Shown piece after piece: positions 1-7,520 of a DNA stretch of 64,000 bases. Source of the DNA: Microvirga soli (GTDB lineage Bacteria > Pseudomonadota > Alphaproteobacteria > Rhizobiales > Beijerinckiaceae); the NCBI RefSeq assembly GCF_016734765.1, contig NZ_JAERQE010000003.1:186001-250000 (forward strand), written 5' to 3'. The notes under the pieces are model-generated. The model was not told the origin of the DNA. It ran no database searches and saw only the letters and a program-made list of their open reading frames with translations. Position numbers and translations under genes: made by a program. Every line of letters begins with the position of its first letter. The stretch's first letter is position 1.

Positions 1-564
1 TTCGAGCATTTCGGTGACCTGAACATCGAGGATCTCTGGCTGCCGTTCTTCTGCGTCTCGTCGAACCTCACGACCGGCACAACCCATGTGCACCGCCAGG
101 GTGCGCTCTGGCGTGCCTTGAGAGCGAGCCTTGCCATTCCCGGCTTGCTGCCGCCGGTCATTGAGCCAGAGGGCGTGCTCGTGGACGGAGCCATGATGAA
201 CAACCTCCCGGCGGACATCATGTCTGACCTGCAGAGAGGCCCGGTGCTTGGGATCGATGTGGCGCGGGACGTTGCCTTCACCACTGCGGGCGAGGAGGAG
301 AAGAAGGCGCCGTTTCTGCGCCGGCTCCTCGGCCTTCCAGCCCAGGCGCCGGATATCGTCAGCCTGCTCTACCGGGCGGCCACGATCTCCAGCGATGCCC
401 AGACGCTCAGGGCCCGCGCTCATGCGGCCCTCGTCATCCATCCTCCGCTGGCGGACGTGCCGCTGCGGGGCTGGGAGCATTTTGAGAGAGTGGTCCAGAT
501 CGGCTACGAGCACACCCGAGACCGAATCGAGGCGGGCGCTCTCGATGGGTTCAAGGCGGCTTGA
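1..564 (+). CDS. Patatin-like phospholipase, C-terminal part (cut by window start)
   Basis: The reading frame is open from base 1 and the gene starts outside the window. The visible 187 residues carry the second half of a patatin/NTE-type domain. The stretch SLAIPGLLPPV is followed by VDGAMMNNLPADIM, which holds the Asp-Gly of the patatin Ser-Asp dyad (Asp about residue 61 of the visible part). The GXSXG nucleophile elbow must lie upstream. The family hydrolyses membrane lipids or lysophospholipids; related bacterial proteins often carry N-terminal cyclic-nucleotide-binding domains, which cannot be checked here. An internal ATG at 88 is not the true start, because homologous sequence continues upstream of it. 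Confidence 0.8.
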   Translation, partial: FEHFGDLNIEDLWLPFFCVSSNLTTGTTHVHRQGALWRALRASLAIPGLLPPVIEPEGVLVDGAMMNNLPADIMSDLQRGPVLGIDVARDVAFTTAGEEEKKAPFLRRLLGLPAQAPDIVSLLYRAATISSDAQTLRARAHAALVIHPPLADVPLRGWEHFERVVQIGYEHTRDRIEAGALDGFKAA

Positions 565-577
565 AATTACTCAGATG

Positions 578-805
578 CTATAGACGGTGCCATGTCATGG
601 CGGCGGCAGCCGCCATGAGGCAGAGGATGAGACTTAGCCTTTCCGAGCGGGGCCGGCAGAACTGGTACACAGCATGGCTGCTTCCAATAGCCAGGATAAG
701 GCACCAGAGATCCTGCGCGAAGTAGTTGATCTTCGTCGGACCGAGCAGGGGCTGCGCCGCCCTCCAGGTTTCAGCCATCCAGAATGCTGAATAGACCAGC
801 CCCAC
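578..805 (-). CDS. Possible small membrane protein (hypothetical)
   Basis: A 75-codon frame opens with GTG; an ATG at 778 would give a shorter form. The product has two fairly hydrophobic stretches (about residues 28-48 and 57-70) and I recognise no family. There is no clear Shine-Dalgarno sequence before the GTG, and a TGA lies only seven codons upstream in frame. It converges with the patatin gene. It may be a genuine small membrane protein or a chance frame. Confidence 0.3.
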   Translation of the reverse strand: MGLVYSAFWMAETWRAAQPLLGPTKINYFAQDLWCLILAIGSSHAVYQFCRPRSERLSLILCLMAAAAAMTWHRL

Positions 806-1027
806 GAAACCCCAGATGCATGGCCATCAAAGAGCCGGCAGGCCCGTCGCAAGCGGGTTCACGCCCTCTGCGGACAGGGGTACTGGTACAAGGTATGGTT
901 CTGATGTTGATAGTGTCACGGCAGCATTTCGAAATGTTATAGCTAAGTCAATAACACCGCGAAAAGCCGCTGTGACCTATGGAAATGGATAGGCCTAAGA
1001 ATAAGCGAAGCGAAAAGCCGTCAGCCC

Positions 1028-1183
1028 TTACTGCTGATTGCTCTTCGTGTTCTGGGCCTTGTTATTATCCTGCTTGCCGGGGTCTTTGCGGTTCTTCATC
1101 GTGCCGCCGGAGCCGCGGGTATGGTCGTCAGGATGCTTCTTGCTCTCGCCGGAATTGTCGCCGTTCATCTTGCCTTTGCCCAT
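1028..1183 (-). CDS. Small hydrophilic 51-residue protein
   Basis: This reading frame starts MGKGKMNGDNSGESKKH and is very rich in Lys, Asp, Asn, Gly and Ser, with no hydrophobic segment. The case for a real gene is a near-perfect AGGAGG ribosome-binding site six bases before the ATG (on the minus strand, about 1189-1194). The opposite-strand frame looks like a low-complexity Cys/Arg shadow. Its composition resembles intrinsically disordered or hydrophilin-like stress proteins, but no function can be assigned. It stands alone between DedA and the hypothetical frame at 578-805. Confidence 0.6.
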   Translation of the reverse strand: MGKGKMNGDNSGESKKHPDDHTRGSGGTMKNRKDPGKQDNNKAQNTKSNQQ

Positions 1184-1247
1184 GAAGGCCTCCTTTGGTG
1201 ATGGAGGTTAATGAGCCCTCCGACCTGAGGTTCCCGGGTGCGTGGCC

Positions 1248-1769
1248 CTACCACATCAAGTATTGCGCCAGTCCAGCACCGGGCGCTAGGATGATGAAGG
1301 CCCAGACGGAGGCCGAGGCCAGGTTAGCGGCCTGGAACAGCACGCCTGGCATCAAGAAGATGCCGGCGATCAGGGCAATAACGGCCCGGATAGGCCCGAA
1401 GAACCGCCCCAGGAACACCGCCCAGGGGCCGAAACGCTGGAAGAAGTCCTCTCCGCGCACGATCAGCGTGGGGTTGCGTGACAAGGGCCAGACTCCGTAG
1501 GCCGCCTTCTTGTAGCGCTGGCCGATGGCATAGGAGACCCAGTTGCCCAAAAAGGCCCCACAGACGGCTCCGGTCCAGGCCAGCCAGAAAGGGATGTCCG
1601 CTGCGGCCAGAATGAAACCCACGGCGATCAGGATCGTCATGGTCGGCAGGAGCAGGGACACGAAGGCCAGAGACTCGGCAAAGGTCATCAGCCCGAGTAC
1701 GAAAGGAGCATAGCCCTGGTGGGTCTGCACAAACTCCAGGACGCTGTTCTTCCAAAATTCGATATCCAT
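1248..1769 (-). CDS. DedA family membrane protein
   Basis: A protein of about 173 residues of the DedA/VTT (SNARE-associated) family, inner-membrane proteins linked to polyprenyl-phosphate or phospholipid flipping and envelope homeostasis. The signature region is visible: a hydrophobic N-terminal re-entrant segment, then GAFLGNWVSYAIGQRYK, then FGPWAVFLGRFFGPIRAV with the conserved F/GRF-x-G-P-x-R, and further membrane helices to the C-terminus. The start MDIEFW (1769) is preferred because the family normally begins just before this; an in-frame ATG at 1811 and one at 1841 would add Arg/Pro-rich residues unlike the family. A second, broken DedA C-terminus occurs near 19.2 kb. Confidence 0.85.
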   Translation of the reverse strand: MDIEFWKNSVLEFVQTHQGYAPFVLGLMTFAESLAFVSLLLPTMTILIAVGFILAAADIPFWLAWTGAVCGAFLGNWVSYAIGQRYKKAAYGVWPLSRNPTLIVRGEDFFQRFGPWAVFLGRFFGPIRAVIALIAGIFLMPGVLFQAANLASASVWAFIILAPGAGLAQYLMW

Positions 1770-1920
1770 CAACCCGATCCGGCTCCTTGGTCGTTGGGGA
1801 GATATAAGCATTTGCAGTGGATCAGACAGATCCAATCGCATTCGTGATGAATAGGATCACATCGCGCGATTTGAAGCTGGGCTCGTGTTGCGCTAACTCG
1901 GGACCAAGGGGGCAAGAGCC

Positions 1921-2769
1921 ATGAACGTTCTCTCGATCCAATCCCATGTCGCCTACGGTCACGTAGGTAACGCCTCGGCGGTCTTCCCGATGCAGCGCCT
2001 CGGCGTCGAGGTGTGGCCCATCCATACGGTCCAGTTCTCCAACCACACCGGCTACGGCTCATGGAAAGGCCGCGTGTTCGATGGTCCCGCCATCGAGGAT
2101 CTGGTGGAGGGCATTGCCGAGCGCGGCGTTCTCGACCGCTGCGATGGTGTTCTCTCCGGCTACATGGGCTCGGCCGATATCGGCAACGCCATCCTGTCCG
2201 CCGTGGCACGGGTGCGGTCCCTTAATCCGGAGGCCCTCTATTGCTGCGATCCGGTGATCGGCGATGTGGGTCGCGGCGTGTTCGTGCGTCCGGGAATCCC
2301 GGAATTCATGCGCGAGCAGGCAGTGCCTGCGGCCGACATCATAACGCCGAATCAATTCGAGCTGGATTATCTGTCAGGCCTCACGGCACAGACCCTAGAC
2401 GATGTGAAGCGGGCAGTCGCAATCGTGCACGAGATGGGCCCTAATGTCATTCTCGTCACCTCCGTCGAGACCAAGGAGACGCCTTCCGACAGCGTCGATC
2501 TCATCGCCGGCGAAAATGGGCGCTTCTGGTGTGTGCGGACGCCGAAGCTGTCGCTGTCCGTCAATGGAGCAGGGGATGCCATCGCGGCGCTCTTCTTCGT
2601 TCATTATGCCCGTTCACGCTCAGCCCTGACCGCCCTTGCCGAAGCCTCGGCGTCTGTCTACGGCTTGCTCAAGCGCACGGAAGAGGCAGGCTCCCGCGAG
2701 ATCCTGACCATTGCGGCGCAGGATGAATTCGTCTCGCCCACCCGTCGCTTCGACGTTGAAGAGGTTTGA
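1921..2769 (+). CDS. pdxY: Pyridoxal kinase PdxY
   Basis: A 282-residue ribokinase-superfamily protein that phosphorylates pyridoxal to pyridoxal 5'-phosphate in the vitamin B6 salvage pathway. The N-terminus [17 protein letters not shown] is typical of PdxY/PdxK. The substrate loop ([16 protein letters not shown]), CDPVIGD and the C-terminal anion-hole motif [12 protein letters not shown], whose Asp is the catalytic base, are all present. The length is normal. It heads a three-gene run: a PhzF-like gene starts five bases after its stop and a Nudix gene overlaps that one. Confidence 0.93.
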   Translation: MNVLSIQSHVAYGHVGNASAVFPMQRLGVEVWPIHTVQFSNHTGYGSWKGRVFDGPAIEDLVEGIAERGVLDRCDGVLSGYMGSADIGNAILSAVARVRSLNPEALYCCDPVIGDVGRGVFVRPGIPEFMREQAVPAADIITPNQFELDYLSGLTAQTLDDVKRAVAIVHEMGPNVILVTSVETKETPSDSVDLIAGENGRFWCVRTPKLSLSVNGAGDAIAALFFVHYARSRSALTALAEASASVYGLLKRTEEAGSREILTIAAQDEFVSPTRRFDVEEV

Positions 2770-2774
2770 TCCGC

Positions 2775-3680
2775 ATGTCCCGCCGCTTTGTCACCCTCGA
2801 TGTCTTCACGGGCGAGCGCTTCGCCGGAAATCCTCTCGCCGTAGTGCTGGATGCCGAGGGGCTCGACACAGTCGCGATGCAGCAGGTCACGAAGGAGTTC
2901 AACCTCTCCGAGACGGTCTTCGTCTTTCCGGCATCGGATCCGCGCCAGCGCGCCGATATTCGCATCTTCACGCCGGCGCGCGAACTGCCCTTCGCCGGCC
3001 ATCCGACAGTGGGAACCGCCGTGCTCCTGGCGCTGCTCGACCAGAACGGCGAGCCAGGCGCGGTTGCCTTCGGGCTCAAGGAGCAGGTCGGGATCGTGCC
3101 CTGCGCCGTCGAAGTGATGGATGAAGCGAGCGGCACTGCCCGCTTCCGCCTGCCGCGTCTACCTTTCGTGTGGGGCGAGGGTAAGGATTCTACGACCTGC
3201 GCTTGGGCGCTTGGTCTCGACCCCACGGAAATCGGCTTCGACCGCCACATCCCGAGCCGCCACTCGGCAGGCGTCGCTTATGATCTCGTGCCCGTCGCAT
3301 CTCTTGAAGCCCTGGCGAAAGCCAAGCCGCAGGGTGAGGCCTTCGACAAGGCGTTTGGCGACAGCGATCACCCCGCGCCTTATGTTTACGCCCGCATCCA
3401 TCAGGCGGATGGATTGCGCTTTCGGGCCCGCATGTTCGGGTTGGGCATGGGAATTGTGGAAGATCCAGCCACCGGCTCCGCTGCAGCCGCGTTCGCGGGC
3501 GCGCTCATGCAATGCGAGCCCTTAGGCGATGGCGAGCACAACATCGTCATCGAGCAAGGCGTGGAGATGGGGCGCCCGAGCGAGATTCGTCTGCAGATGA
3601 TCATCAAGGATGGTGCGCTCACATCGGCTGAGATCGGCGGCGGCGCGGTAATGATGAGCCGCGGCGAGATCTTCGTGTGA
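2775..3680 (+). CDS. PhzF family isomerase/epimerase-like protein
   Basis: A 301-residue member of the PhzF (phenazine biosynthesis-like, diaminopimelate-epimerase fold) family. The N-terminus RRFVTLDVFTGERFAGNPLA, the conserved acidic catalytic position in FNLSETVF, the FAGHPTVGTA motif and the second-half DPATGSAAAAF are diagnostic. Most family members have unknown substrates, and no phenazine genes lie nearby, so phenazine synthesis is not implied. ATG at 2775 is chosen over the TTG at 2766: it follows a GAAGAGG ribosome-binding site and leaves a five-base gap after pdxY. Its stop overlaps the next start. Confidence 0.85.
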   Translation: MSRRFVTLDVFTGERFAGNPLAVVLDAEGLDTVAMQQVTKEFNLSETVFVFPASDPRQRADIRIFTPARELPFAGHPTVGTAVLLALLDQNGEPGAVAFGLKEQVGIVPCAVEVMDEASGTARFRLPRLPFVWGEGKDSTTCAWALGLDPTEIGFDRHIPSRHSAGVAYDLVPVASLEALAKAKPQGEAFDKAFGDSDHPAPYVYARIHQADGLRFRARMFGLGMGIVEDPATGSAAAAFAGALMQCEPLGDGEHNIVIEQGVEMGRPSEIRLQMIIKDGALTSAEIGGGAVMMSRGEIFV

Positions 3681-4390
3681 AACGCGACATCCAGATCCGG
3701 CGTGTCTCCCGCGTCGAGGCATGCTGCCGCCCGTACGACTGGGCATGGCCGCAGCACAACAGGGCTTTCATCGAGGAGAACTGGAAGCGGCGCACCGCGG
3801 GCAAGCCGCAGATGTTCAACGGGCGCGTGCTGCTCCTGCAGGATGTTGCCTTCGAGCAGGACCTGTGCCGCAACACTTACTTCGAGGTCGACTACGCCGA
3901 CTTCGTCGCGTGGATCGACAAGGGTTACCCCGATCCTGCCATCGCCAACGGTTTCGCCATGGGTGCGCTGCGCGGATCGGACGGCGCTTTCATCTGCGGC
4001 GTGATGGGCAACGGAACGACGAATGCGGGCCGCGTCTATTTTGCGGCCGGCACGCCGGATCCTTCCGATCTAAGACCTGACGGGACCGTGGACCTCGCCA
4101 CCAGCCTCACCAGGGAGCTTGCGGAGGAGACGGGTTTGCGGGAGGGCGACTACCATGTGGATGACGAGTGGATCATCGTCCAACGCTGGCCGACCATCGC
4201 TCTTCTTCGCATGGTGACTCTGCCGGTGACGGCGGAAGAGGGCGCGGCGAAGATCCGCGCCAATATCGCCCGGCAGCATGAGCCTGAACTGCAGGATGTG
4301 CGCATCATCCGAGGGGCGGGGGACATCGCCCCCGAGCGGATGCCGCTCTTCCTGCAATCCTTCTTCGGCTGGGTTTTCGATCAGAGATAG
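3677..4390 (+). CDS. NUDIX hydrolase family protein
   Basis: A 237-residue protein whose GTG start overlaps the PhzF stop by four bases, implying translational coupling. Around residues 147-157 it has REL-AEETGL, matching the C-terminal half of the Nudix box (REUXEEXGU), which binds the metal. The upstream half is atypical: the Glu expected eight residues before the Arg is Val, and the Gly is displaced. An N-terminal Trp/Arg-rich region of about 90 residues precedes the Nudix fold. The substrate is unknown, and the pdxY neighbourhood only weakly suggests cofactor or nucleotide housecleaning. Confidence 0.75.
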   Translation: MKRDIQIRRVSRVEACCRPYDWAWPQHNRAFIEENWKRRTAGKPQMFNGRVLLLQDVAFEQDLCRNTYFEVDYADFVAWIDKGYPDPAIANGFAMGALRGSDGAFICGVMGNGTTNAGRVYFAAGTPDPSDLRPDGTVDLATSLTRELAEETGLREGDYHVDDEWIIVQRWPTIALLRMVTLPVTAEEGAAKIRANIARQHEPELQDVRIIRGAGDIAPERMPLFLQSFFGWVFDQR

Positions 4391-4686
4391 CCGTGGCGCG
4401 CCTTCGTGGCGTTGACCATCCGAACAGCCTCGGCATCGCGTCCGGCGGTGCACGCCGCTTTGGCCTGCGTGATCTCCCGGTCTACACGGTTATAGACGGA
4501 TTGGTTCACATGCCCCATGGCCAGGTCATTGCTCATAACGGCGCGGTAGCGGCTAATCTCGCCGCTGCAACCGGTGCCGGAGCTGCCGGCCATGACACCG
4601 GTGCTGGCGGGTGCAGTGGCAGTCTGATTGCAGGCGGAAAGCGCGAGGGCGCCGGTCAGGAGCAGGGCGGGGGTGACGATCTTCAT
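4381..4686 (-). CDS. Small secreted lipoprotein, hypothetical
   Basis: A 101-residue product with a lipoprotein signal: MKIVTPALLLTGALALSAC, with lipobox LSAC and Cys19 as the acylated residue. The mature part is Ser/Thr/Ala-rich and then helical (ISRYRAVMSNDLAMGHVNQS); I do not recognise the family. Two further Cys residues may form a disulfide. The start at 4686 follows a GAGGAG ribosome-binding site; the frame stays open upstream to 4956, but that part is not signal-like. Its last codons overlap the convergent Nudix gene by ten bases. The roughly 260 bases upstream contain no gene I can support before the leuA leader. Confidence 0.7.
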   Translation of the reverse strand: MKIVTPALLLTGALALSACNQTATAPASTGVMAGSSGTGCSGEISRYRAVMSNDLAMGHVNQSVYNRVDREITQAKAACTAGRDAEAVRMVNATKARHGYL

Positions 4687-4945
4687 GGATGGATCTCCTC
4701 GATGGATCTCGCGAGCGAGAAATAAAGGCCAAGCTTGGTCTGTTCTAGGGCACTTTCCCGGGAGACCAGTCCCGTCGAGCTTCGAGTCATAACCCATCCA
4801 ATAGTTGAGCCTTCTCTTTTCATTTGTTTCAACGGCTTGCCATTCGAAGCGAGCGCCGTTACAAACGAGCCCGTTGTTCGCGGCTTCAAGCTCGCGACCG
4901 AGGAGGATTTGGGCAGCGATGATCATCGGCTCCCCCAGCGCAAGA

Positions 4946-5014
4946 ATGAACGGCACCGCTTCTGCGGCCGCTCGCGCGCGCCTTCTTGGTCTCCTTCTCC
5001 TTAGCTGCCCCTGA
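4946..5014 (+). CDS. Leucine-rich leader peptide of leuA
   Basis: A 22-codon reading frame, MNGTASAAARARLLGLLLLS plus Cys-Pro and a TGA stop, ends 95 bases before leuA. Six of seven consecutive codons (residues 13, 14, 16-19; bases 4982-5002) specify Leu, the classic arrangement for ribosome-mediated attenuation by leucyl-tRNA charging. The ribosome-binding site before 4946 is weak. An in-frame ATG at 4919, twelve bases after an AGGAGG, would give a 31-residue version with the same Leu run. Leader peptides upstream of leuA are known in proteobacteria. The assignment rests on codon content, position and the RNA stems that follow. Confidence 0.72.
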   Translation: MNGTASAAARARLLGLLLLSCP

Positions 5015-5100
5015 GGGTCGTCTGGGCGTTGCCGCCTGGGCTCTCAGGGGTTCTGGACAAGCAGGAACAACCTTGAGCCCTGAGGCTCCTCCCAAGAAGG
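5008..5100 (+). promoter_or_regulatory. leuA leader attenuator-like alternative RNA stems
   Basis: Three stems can be drawn. Stem A: CCCCTGAG (5008-5015, spanning the leader stop) with CTCAGGGG (5043-5050), eight perfect pairs. Stem B: CTCAGGG (5043-5049) with CCCTGAG (5078-5084), seven pairs. Stem C: GAGCC (5075-5079) with GGCTC (5084-5088). A and B share 5043-5049, and B and C share 5078-5084, so they are mutually exclusive. Stem C lacks a following T-run. CCTT (5071-5074) could extend it by pairing with AAGG (5097-5100) at the leuA ribosome-binding site. This suggests control of translation, or Rho-dependent control, rather than a simple intrinsic terminator. Confidence 0.6.
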
Positions 5101-5109
5101 ACTAGACTG

Positions 5110-6672
5110 ATGACCGCTTCCGTATTCGGCGCCGCTAAGGACCGCGTTCTGATCTTCGACACCACCCTGCGCGATGGCGAGCAGTGCCCCGGCGCCACCA
5201 TGACCCTGGAGGAGAAGCTCGAGGTTGCGGAACTGCTCGACACCATGGGCGTCGATATCATCGAGGCGGGCTTTCCCATCGCGTCGAACGGCGACTTCGA
5301 GGCCGTCGCCCTGATCGCCAAGCAGGTGAGGCGGGCCACCGTCGCGGGCCTCGCCCGTGCCATCTCGGCGGATATCGCCCGTGCCGGTGAGGCCGTGCGT
5401 CATGCGGCGCGGCCGCGCATCCACACCTTCGTGTCCACGTCCCCGATTCATCTGGCCCACCAGATGCGCAAGTCGGAGGAGGAGGTGCTGGAGATCATCA
5501 CCACCACGGTGACCCAGGCGCGCAACCTGATCGAGGACATCGAGTGGTCCGCCATGGACGCCACCCGCACCCCGATCGACTATCTGTGCCGCTGCGTGGA
5601 GGCCGCCATCAAGGCCGGCGCCACCACCATCAACCTGCCCGACACCGTGGGCTATGCCACCCCCGACGAATACCGTGCCATGTTCCGCACCGTGCGTGAG
5701 CGCGTGCCGAACGCCGACAAGGCAATCTTCTCGGCCCATTGCCACAACGATCTCGGCCTCGCGGTTGCTAACTCGCTGGCAGCCCTGGAAGGGGGCGCGC
5801 GGCAGATCGAATGTACCCTCAACGGCATCGGCGAGCGTGCCGGCAATGCGGCCCTGGAAGAGATCGTCATGGCGATCAAGACCCGTGGCGACGTGCTGCC
5901 CTACGAGACCGGCATTGAGGCCACCATGCTGACCCGCGCCTCGAAGCTGGCGTCCGCCGCGACCTCGTTCCCGGTGCAGTACAACAAGGCGATCGTGGGC
6001 CGGAATGCCTTCGCGCATGAGAGCGGCATCCATCAGGACGGTATGCTCAAGAATGCGCAAACCTACGAGATCATGACGCCCGAGAGCGTCGGCGTTTCCA
6101 AAACGTCTCTGGTCATGGGCAAGCATTCGGGCCGGGCGGCCTTCCGCAACAAGCTGGAGGAACTGGGCTACAGCCTGTCCGACAACCAGTTCCAGGATGC
6201 GTTCGAGCGCTTCAAGGAGCTCGCCGACCGCAAGAAGCACGTCTACGACGAGGATATCGAGGCGTTGGTCGATCAGAACATCGCCATGGCGCACGACCGC
6301 ATCAAACTGGTCTCTCTCCATATTGTCGCCGGCACCCGCGGCCCCCAGCGCGCTACCATGCGGCTCCAGGTCGATGACCGGATCGTCGTGGAGGAGCAGG
6401 AGGGCAACGGCCCGGTGGACGCCACCTTCAACGTCATCAAGGCCCTGGTGCCCCACGAGGCGGTGCTGGAGCTCTATCAGGTTCACGCCGTCACCGAGGG
6501 TACAGATGCCCAGGCCGAGGTCTCCGTGCGTCTTTCGGCCGACGACCGCAGCGTCACCTCCCGTGCCGCCGACCCGGACACCTTGGTCGCCTCGGCCCAG
6601 GCCTATCTGGGCGCTCTCAATAAGCTCATGAGCCGGGGTGCCCGCCTGCACGCTCAGCATGCGGCGGAATGA
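5110..6672 (+). CDS. leuA: 2-isopropylmalate synthase
   Basis: A 520-residue LeuA catalysing condensation of acetyl-CoA and 2-oxoisovalerate to 2-isopropylmalate, the first committed step of leucine synthesis. The N-terminal DRE-TIM barrel carries TTLRDGEQCPGATM and the metal-binding HCHNDLGLAVANSLAA; GIGERAGNAALEE and HESGIHQDGMLKN follow. The C-terminal third, from about residue 390, is the leucine-binding regulatory domain, so feedback inhibition is expected on top of the leader control. The length is normal for the long bacterial class. It is monocistronic, with an intrinsic terminator just after the stop. Confidence 0.96.
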   Translation: MTASVFGAAKDRVLIFDTTLRDGEQCPGATMTLEEKLEVAELLDTMGVDIIEAGFPIASNGDFEAVALIAKQVRRATVAGLARAISADIARAGEAVRHAARPRIHTFVSTSPIHLAHQMRKSEEEVLEIITTTVTQARNLIEDIEWSAMDATRTPIDYLCRCVEAAIKAGATTINLPDTVGYATPDEYRAMFRTVRERVPNADKAIFSAHCHNDLGLAVANSLAALEGGARQIECTLNGIGERAGNAALEEIVMAIKTRGDVLPYETGIEATMLTRASKLASAATSFPVQYNKAIVGRNAFAHESGIHQDGMLKNAQTYEIMTPESVGVSKTSLVMGKHSGRAAFRNKLEELGYSLSDNQFQDAFERFKELADRKKHVYDEDIEALVDQNIAMAHDRIKLVSLHIVAGTRGPQRATMRLQVDDRIVVEEQEGNGPVDATFNVIKALVPHEAVLELYQVHAVTEGTDAQAEVSVRLSADDRSVTSRAADPDTLVASAQAYLGALNKLMSRGARLHAQHAAE

Positions 6673-6683
6673 TTGACGGAAAG

Positions 6684-6706
6684 GGCCCGCTCGGCGGGCC
6701 TTTTTT
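6684..6706 (+). terminator. Intrinsic terminator of leuA
   Basis: A seven-pair perfect GC-rich stem, GGCCCGC (6684-6690) with GCGGGCC (6694-6700), a three-base loop and an uninterrupted run of six T. It lies 12 bases after the leuA stop. Confidence 0.9.
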
Positions 6707-6912
6707 ACTCAAGAAGGTCCAAAGGATCGAAGTCTCCAAGCTTGAGGGCCCGAATGATATTGGCGGAATAAGGTTTCGCCTCCGCCTGGGCCTATAGGAA
6801 AATCTGTCCCGCGTCAGAAAACCTTGCGTATAGGGCTAGACAGGGGGCAAGCCGTTTGTTAAACGCACGGCCTCTTCAGCGGACATCGCGCCGCTGAATT
6901 CGCTTCGGCGAC

Positions 6913-6988
<76 letters not shown>

Positions 6989-7216
6989 ATCTTCTCAACG
7001 AAGTCATTGCCGTTCCAATCGGCCTACGGGAGCGCCGTTTCTCAATGGCTTGGCAGTTGCCGCAGCATCCTTGATTCTGAATGTGTCGTTCAAAGCGCTT
7101 GCAGGATGCGCTCTGGAAAACGATCTCCCTAGCCTATGTTCCGGACCGGCAAATTCATCGGAGCAAGCAGTCCAGCACCAACGGTGCTTGGCGATGAAGC
7201 ACCTATGGTATTGCCC

Positions 7217-7504
7217 CTAGATTTGCGCCTGCGAGAGGGTTGTGCCCCCTGGCTTGGTGGCAATCCAAATCATGTGTCTCGCACCACCGCTTATTCTCTT
7301 GGCGCGAGCACTGACCTCATTCACGCTAAATCCCACCTTGCGCAGGCGCTGGGTGAAGGCTCTGCTGGGCGCCGATGACCACACGGCCAGAATGCCGCCC
7401 GGCGTCAGCGCCAAGCCCAGGCCTTGGAAGTCATAAAGTCTGTCATTGGCTCTGCTCGTCAGGCCCTCGGGTCCATTGTCGCCATCGAGCAGAGCCGATC
7501 TCCA
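7217..7504 (-). pseudogene. C-terminal remnant of a spermidine-synthase-like gene
   Basis: A 95-codon open stretch with no proper start reads LLDGDNGPEGLTSRANDRLY then ALTPGGILAVWSSAP, then RLRKVGFSVNEV and HMIWIATK, ending at a TAG. These are the conserved last ~95 residues of SpeE-like (polyamine aminopropyltransferase-fold) methyltransferase-type proteins, including the D-x-DNGPEGL segment. The N-terminal two thirds with the cofactor-binding glycine motifs are missing. An in-frame TGA at 7505-7507 closes the frame, 17 bases from the end of the TRAP permease gene. I infer that the gene was truncated when the neighbouring catabolic island arrived or was rearranged. It is unlikely to make a functional protein. 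Confidence 0.7.
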
Positions 7505-7520
7505 TCATCCGTGTTGAACT

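Noticed and set aside
1210-1232. Stress-type promoter before the 51-residue protein
   Set aside because: The -35 fits, but the -10 has a mismatch and would start transcription only about 15-20 bases from the ATG, leaving little leader; kept only as a weak remark.
1195-1500. Plus-strand frame opposite the DedA gene
   Set aside because: It lies antisense to the DedA transmembrane coding region and has a Lys/Pro/Arg-rich shadow composition.
5044-6660. 538-codon minus-strand open frame across leuA
   Set aside because: Low-complexity Gly/Val/His-rich antisense shadow of leuA.
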